A stretch of 64,000 nt of DNA, from assembly GCF_000732195.1 (NCBI RefSeq), contig NZ_JNNU01000008.1, positions 124,001-188,000 on the forward strand. Reading direction: 5' to 3'. A program made the translations under genes and the position numbers. Below, one piece after another: positions 58,439-64,000 of this stretch. How positions within the stretch are numbered: position 1 is the first letter of the stretch; each line of letters starts with the position of its first letter. This stretch comes from Neorhizobium vignae. Lineage in GTDB: Bacteria > Pseudomonadota > Alphaproteobacteria > Rhizobiales > Rhizobiaceae. The notes below the pieces were generated by a model that had not been told where the DNA came from, made no database searches, and worked only from the letters and a program-made list of their open reading frames with translations.

Positions 58439-58894
58439 ATGCGCCAGTTCTTCAACTCGAAATACAAGATCATCCTGGCGGCAGCGCTGTTCATCCTGAC
58501 GTCGATCTTCATGTCGATTTCCGCGACGGGGCATGTCAGCGGCAACTACATCGCCATCGTCCTGGTCGCGTTCCTGTTCACGATCCTGTCGCTCTATTCG
58601 ACAGCCCGATCGCAACATGCCGAATACCTGATCATCGGCAGCCTGCTTCTGTCCCTCTCGACATTGGTCGGGATCACCGAGGTGCTGACCAAGAAGATCT
58701 CCAACATGGAGTACGGAATTTACTTCTTCGCCTTCCTCGGCTGCGTCGGCCTGCTTTCGCTCGGCCTGATCGCACGCTACCTCACCAGCGAGGGATGGGG
58801 TGTCAGCTCCGAAAAGACCCGCGAAGCGCTATCCGTCTGCGCGACGATCCTCGGATTCGTGCTGGCGATCGCCTCGGCTTTCGTGCCGACCTGA
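58439..58894 (+). CDS. Small polytopic membrane protein, unknown function
   Basis: This 151-residue protein has four or five hydrophobic helices (YKIILAAALFILTSIFMSIS, NYIAIVLVAFLFTILSLYST, YLIIGSLLLSLSTLVGITEV, YGIYFFAFLGCVGLLSLGLI, and LSVCATILGFVLAIASAFVP). I do not recognise the family. It lies after SURF1 in the same direction and before the bidirectional terminator, so it may be the last gene of the cyo unit or independent. The ATG at 58439 has only a weak AGAGCGG site. Confidence 0.6.
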   Translation: MRQFFNSKYKIILAAALFILTSIFMSISATGHVSGNYIAIVLVAFLFTILSLYSTARSQHAEYLIIGSLLLSLSTLVGITEVLTKKISNMEYGIYFFAFLGCVGLLSLGLIARYLTSEGWGVSSEKTREALSVCATILGFVLAIASAFVPT

Positions 58895-58926
58895 AAATCC
58901 GGCTTTTTATCAGCATTGAAAAAATT

Positions 58927-58953
58927 GCCCGGACGTAGCTGCCACGTCCGGGC
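58927..58953. terminator. Bidirectional terminator between the membrane gene and katG
   Basis: GCCCGGACGT-AGCTGCC-ACGTCCGGGC is a perfect 10-base stem. It is followed by GATTTT on the plus strand and preceded by AAAAAATT, which reads as a T-run on the minus strand. Its position between two convergent stop codons fits termination from both sides. Confidence 0.85.
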
Positions 58954-58965
58954 GATTTTGCTCGA

Positions 58966-61224
<2,259 letters not shown>

Positions 61225-61292
61225 CTATTCCCGACTGCAGTCCCGCCTGTTTAATCAGAGCATGCCAAGCGCGCGCCCTCCCTCGCCTCCTT

Positions 61293-61346
61293 CTTATCGG
61301 AAGCGCCTCATAAATTTAAGTTGGATTTACTGATCGCAGCGATAAG
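61293..61346. promoter_or_regulatory. Candidate OxyR-type inverted repeat between katG and oxyR
   Basis: CTTATCG at 61293-61299 and CGATAAG at 61340-61346 form an inverted pair 41 bases apart, in the spacer of the divergent katG/oxyR genes. OxyR sites contain ATAG-type half-sites with regular spacing, and these are compatible but not a full match to the consensus. The last copy ends 8 bases before the oxyR ATG. Confidence 0.4.
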
Positions 61347-61354
61347 CTAAGGTT

Positions 61355-62275
61355 ATGAAGAATCTCACACTCAAACAGCTCCGCTATTTCGAAGCCCTTG
61401 CACGGGATGGCCGCTTCCGCCGCGCGGCCGATGCCTGCGCGATTTCCCAGCCAGCCTTGTCGATGCAGATCAAGGAACTCGAACAGGAAGTGGGCGGCCA
61501 CCTCTTCGAGCGGAATGCACGCGAGGTGAAACTGACCGCCTTCGGCCAGACCTTCGCGCTGCGGGTTCGCGACATCCTGCGGGCGGTGGATGAATTGGCG
61601 GACCTTGCCCGTGCGTCGCGCGATCCGTTCCTGGCGCGCTTGCGCATCGGTATCATCCCGACGATCGCGCCCTATCTGCTGCCCGCGATCATCAACGATC
61701 TGAACAGAACTTTCGACGGGATCGAAATACAGGTGCGCGAGACGCAGACGGCAAAACTGGTCCAGGAACTGGCACAGGGCGAACTGGATCTGGCAATCGT
61801 CGCCCTGCCCGTATCGGAACCGTTCCTGACCGAGCTCAAATTGTTCGACGAGGAGTTCGTGCTGGTCCGGCGACCGGAGGACGAGGGCAAGCCGGTACCC
61901 GAACGCGAGGCGTTACGCGAAATGCGCCTGCTTCTGCTGGAGGAGGGCCATTGTTTTCGCGATCAGGCTCTGTCGTTCTGCAAAATAGGGACGACGCGCC
62001 TGCGGGAGGTCATGGAGGGCAGTTCCCTGTCGACGCTCGTGCAGATGGTCAGCGCCGGCATCGGCATCACGCTGATCCCGGAAATGGCTGTCCCGGTTGA
62101 AACGCGCTCGGCGCAGGTCTCGATCTCCCGCTTCCAGACACCGCGGCCCTCACGCACCATCGGTATGATCTGGCGCAATTCAACGCCCTTGGTCACCCAA
62201 CTCCTGCAGATTTCCGAGGTGGTGCGCGGTGCAGCAGACACCATGCGCAGACAGCAGATTGTGCGGCCCTATTAG
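61355..62275 (+). CDS. oxyR: OxyR, peroxide-sensing LysR regulator
   Basis: This 306-residue LysR protein begins LTLKQLRYFEALARDGRFRR (winged helix) and has the OxyR redox motif EEGHCFRDQALSFC near residues 195-212, with the two Cys nine residues apart as in E. coli Cys199/Cys208. SLSTLVQMVSAGIGITLIPE follows in the ligand domain. Disulfide formation by H2O2 activates the protein. Its divergence from katG is the standard arrangement in rhizobia, where it controls katG. Confidence 0.95.
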   Translation: MKNLTLKQLRYFEALARDGRFRRAADACAISQPALSMQIKELEQEVGGHLFERNAREVKLTAFGQTFALRVRDILRAVDELADLARASRDPFLARLRIGIIPTIAPYLLPAIINDLNRTFDGIEIQVRETQTAKLVQELAQGELDLAIVALPVSEPFLTELKLFDEEFVLVRRPEDEGKPVPEREALREMRLLLLEEGHCFRDQALSFCKIGTTRLREVMEGSSLSTLVQMVSAGIGITLIPEMAVPVETRSAQVSISRFQTPRPSRTIGMIWRNSTPLVTQLLQISEVVRGAADTMRRQQIVRPY

Positions 62276-63009
62276 CACGGCGAAGCCGTTCCCGGAGGAA
62301 AGCCGGCGCGATGCGCACGTGTTTGCAAAGGCGTCAAGCCCGTGTGGGGGAGCGATCGGGTTGCGCATTCGGCGGAAAGCCGTTTGACGGGTCTCGGCAT
62401 CATTTCGTCATTCTTTTCAAATCTCGAAGACGTGAGAGGGTGGATGGTCACGCCAAATAGCATGACCGACCGACCTCCTGTCTCAGTCGTGGCCCCTGGG
62501 AAGTCAGACAACTCCACCGGGCCGAATCGCCGTCACCTCAAAGAAGGGCTGGCCAATTTGAGGGCGCTTTTTCAGCGCTTGATGTCATCGAACATGCGTT
62601 TCACCGGGCCCCAAGGTCTCGGCATCCCTCGACACCTTCCGCAAGAGCGTTCTTCCACGCTGGCCCGCGTTCCCATCCCTCTTCAAGAGCCGGAGCCAGA
62701 CTCCGTCTTCGGGAGAACGCCGAAGGATGTTCCAGCCCGACGTTAATCCTTCCTGGAACAGGGTCTCTCCCCATGGCAGAATGGCGCGACCGGGCTACGC
62801 GAGAACCGCGAAACCGATATAGCGCCGCTGTCGCGCGATCTCTTGGAAAAGCCAGACCACACCAGTTCTTGAACGACATGCCCCCCTGCCGGGCGCTGCT
62901 CCATGGAAGGCGAGCAAGCTTATGTGTCCGCACGCCGCGAGGCGGAACCTCGGAGAATTGCGTCAAAGCAGATGTCAACCTGGCAAGCCGGCTCACACAA
63001 CATGTACGG
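62276..63009. other. Gene-poor stretch of about 730 bases
   Basis: Between oxyR and the terminal LysR gene no recognisable gene is present. Frames exist on both strands (62342-62746 plus; 62601-62996 minus), but their translations are unlike proteins I know and they lack good ribosome sites. The composition is less codon-like than in the neighbours. It may be decayed gene DNA. Confidence 0.5.
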
Positions 63010-63918
63010 TCAATTTGGGACCTGATGCCTGGACCGGAGGAAATCCATCAAGTCACTGGCAGGCTTGGACAAAGGGCGGCGGATTGAGGCAATCTGCCGT
63101 ACATCGAAACCCAATTCATCTCCGGCGAAATCGATCTTAACCACCTCGCCGCGTTCGAGATCCGCCGCTACGCTTCGTTCCAGCGAACAGGCAATGCCCA
63201 CACCAGCAGCAACGAACTCGCGCAGGAACTGGTACTCGGTCGCCTGCGCAGCAACCTTCACATGGCGGATGCCAGCATTCGCCAGCAGCTTCGAGACACC
63301 CCGACCAAACAGCGAAGAGGGCGGCGGACCAACGAAGTCATAACGTGCCACGTCCTGCGGTTTGATACGCTTGCGGTGGGCAAGGGGATGATTTGGCGAG
63401 GCAATAAGAATCAGCTTCTCCCGGCCGATCGTTTCAGCCCGGACGCCTCGCAGGTCTTCATTGCCCAGAAAGCAGCCGACGTCGGCCACGCCATCGCGAA
63501 CCTCGGAAAAGACATCCTCCTGTTTACCTATCCTCAGAACGAGTTGGATATCCGGCCGCGCTATCGCAAAGTCCGTCAGATCTTTTCGCAGAACAAAATT
63601 GGCAAGGCTCCGCTGGCAAGATAGAACGACCTGCTGACCGGTCTCGCCTCGGATCTTCACCACATCTGCGCGCATGTCGTCGGCCTCGGCCAGGAACTCG
63701 CGCGCATGTTGCAGCACGCTTTGGCCGATCTCGGTCAGCAGTGGCTTGCGGCCCCGTCGCCGCACGAAGATCTGCCCGCCGATTTCCTTCTCGATCGCCA
63801 TAATATGGGCGCTGACCGAGGGCTGTGCAATGCCGAAACGGTCGGCGGCCGCCGCGAAGCTCCCCTCCTCGGCCACTGCAACCAGAACTTCCATGCGCCG
63901 GAGCGTGATGCTGAACAT
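63010..63918 (-). CDS. LysR-family transcriptional regulator
   Basis: This 302-residue protein has a helix-turn-helix (VAVAEEGSFAAAADRFGIAQ, SVSAHIMAIEKEIGGQIFVR) and an effector domain with VLSCQRSLANFVLRKDLTDF, VADVGCFLGNEDLRGV and LREFVAAGVGIACSLERSVA. It reads away from the right edge, so the regulated gene is probably the next one beyond 64000 on the plus strand. A possible dyad lies just upstream of its start (63930-63945). Confidence 0.9.
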   Translation of the reverse strand: MFSITLRRMEVLVAVAEEGSFAAAADRFGIAQPSVSAHIMAIEKEIGGQIFVRRRGRKPLLTEIGQSVLQHAREFLAEADDMRADVVKIRGETGQQVVLSCQRSLANFVLRKDLTDFAIARPDIQLVLRIGKQEDVFSEVRDGVADVGCFLGNEDLRGVRAETIGREKLILIASPNHPLAHRKRIKPQDVARYDFVGPPPSSLFGRGVSKLLANAGIRHVKVAAQATEYQFLREFVAAGVGIACSLERSVAADLERGEVVKIDFAGDELGFDVRQIASIRRPLSKPASDLMDFLRSRHQVPN

Positions 63919-63929
63919 GGTGATAACCT

Positions 63930-63945
63930 ATAGCCTAAAAGCTAT
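63930..63945. promoter_or_regulatory. Candidate LysR box at the right edge
   Basis: ATAGC-CTAAAA-GCTAT is a perfect 5-base dyad 11 bases upstream of the LysR start, of the T-N11-A kind that LysR proteins often use to autoregulate and to activate the divergent gene, which here lies outside the window. Confidence 0.5.
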
Positions 63946-64000
63946 CAAACCTAAAGCCCGCAAACCCGTTGCTAGTTATCGCTTGAATGGATCAAATGCT

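Overview
The window is GC-rich, densely coded DNA from an alphaproteobacterium, most likely a member of the Rhizobiaceae (Rhizobium/Agrobacterium/Ensifer/Shinella type). The pointers are a palindromic mosaic repeat of the rhizobial RIME type (51423-51552), remnants of rhizobial families (RHE_PE00001/DUF1612-like, DUF982-like), many LysR/TetR/MarR switches, and a cyoABCD-SURF1 cluster. All functional names come from reading the translations; no database search was run.

Layout. (1) 1-4500: end of a hydantoinase/oxoprolinase A gene, then a peptide/opine-type ABC importer (binding protein and two permeases, no ATPase in the window) and a convergent aspartate dehydrogenase. (2) 4541-10568: a scarred region with a TpsB outer-membrane fragment, a secreted SMP-30/gluconolactonase with a divergent LysR gene, an IS3-family scrap, a Phd/PIN toxin-antitoxin pair, an iron ABC ATPase fragment and a frameshifted aldehyde dehydrogenase. 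(3) 10602-25620: a redox/electrophile-response block with a WrbA-like flavodoxin, a TetR-linked periplasmic molybdo-oxidoreductase with its cytochrome b, SDR, AraC, a racemase, an aldo-keto reductase, MFS efflux, RidA and LysR genes.

(4) 25621-37600: an accessory, mobile region. It holds a tightly coupled VapB-VapC-tyrosine recombinase-DUF4143 ATPase cassette behind nested palindromes, a degenerate IS3-family element inside an outer inverted repeat, endolysin and other phage-like remnants, a stress-protein group (PepSY, a glycine-zipper protein with a start frameshift, a ferritin-like DUF892 protein, a 4-OT tautomerase), a second DUF4143 ATPase, a Tat-signal protein with an internally deleted paralogue, and an XRE regulator. 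(5) 37567-43837: TetR/GST, a Tat-exported alpha/beta hydrolase, then a MarR regulon (NTF2-like, MarR, NmrA-like, SDR) and an NTF2-integrase chimera.

(6) 43974-52924: Lrp regulator and EamA exporter, then an amino-acid or cyclic-imino-acid catabolic group (amine oxidase, GntR, DadA-like oxidase, M24 peptidase, DHDPS-like lyase/deaminase) with a convergent MHS transporter and the RIME. (7) 53254-62275: cyoABCD and SURF1, a small membrane protein, and katG with divergent oxyR. (8) The last 1.7 kb has a gene-poor stretch and a LysR gene reading away from the window edge.

A recurrent design is a one-component repressor with a palindrome close to its own start codon and a second copy in front of a neighbouring redox gene: TetR at 15863, TetR at 22581, TetR at 37567 and MarR at 40671. 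The operator logic of these small circuits can be read directly from the sequence.
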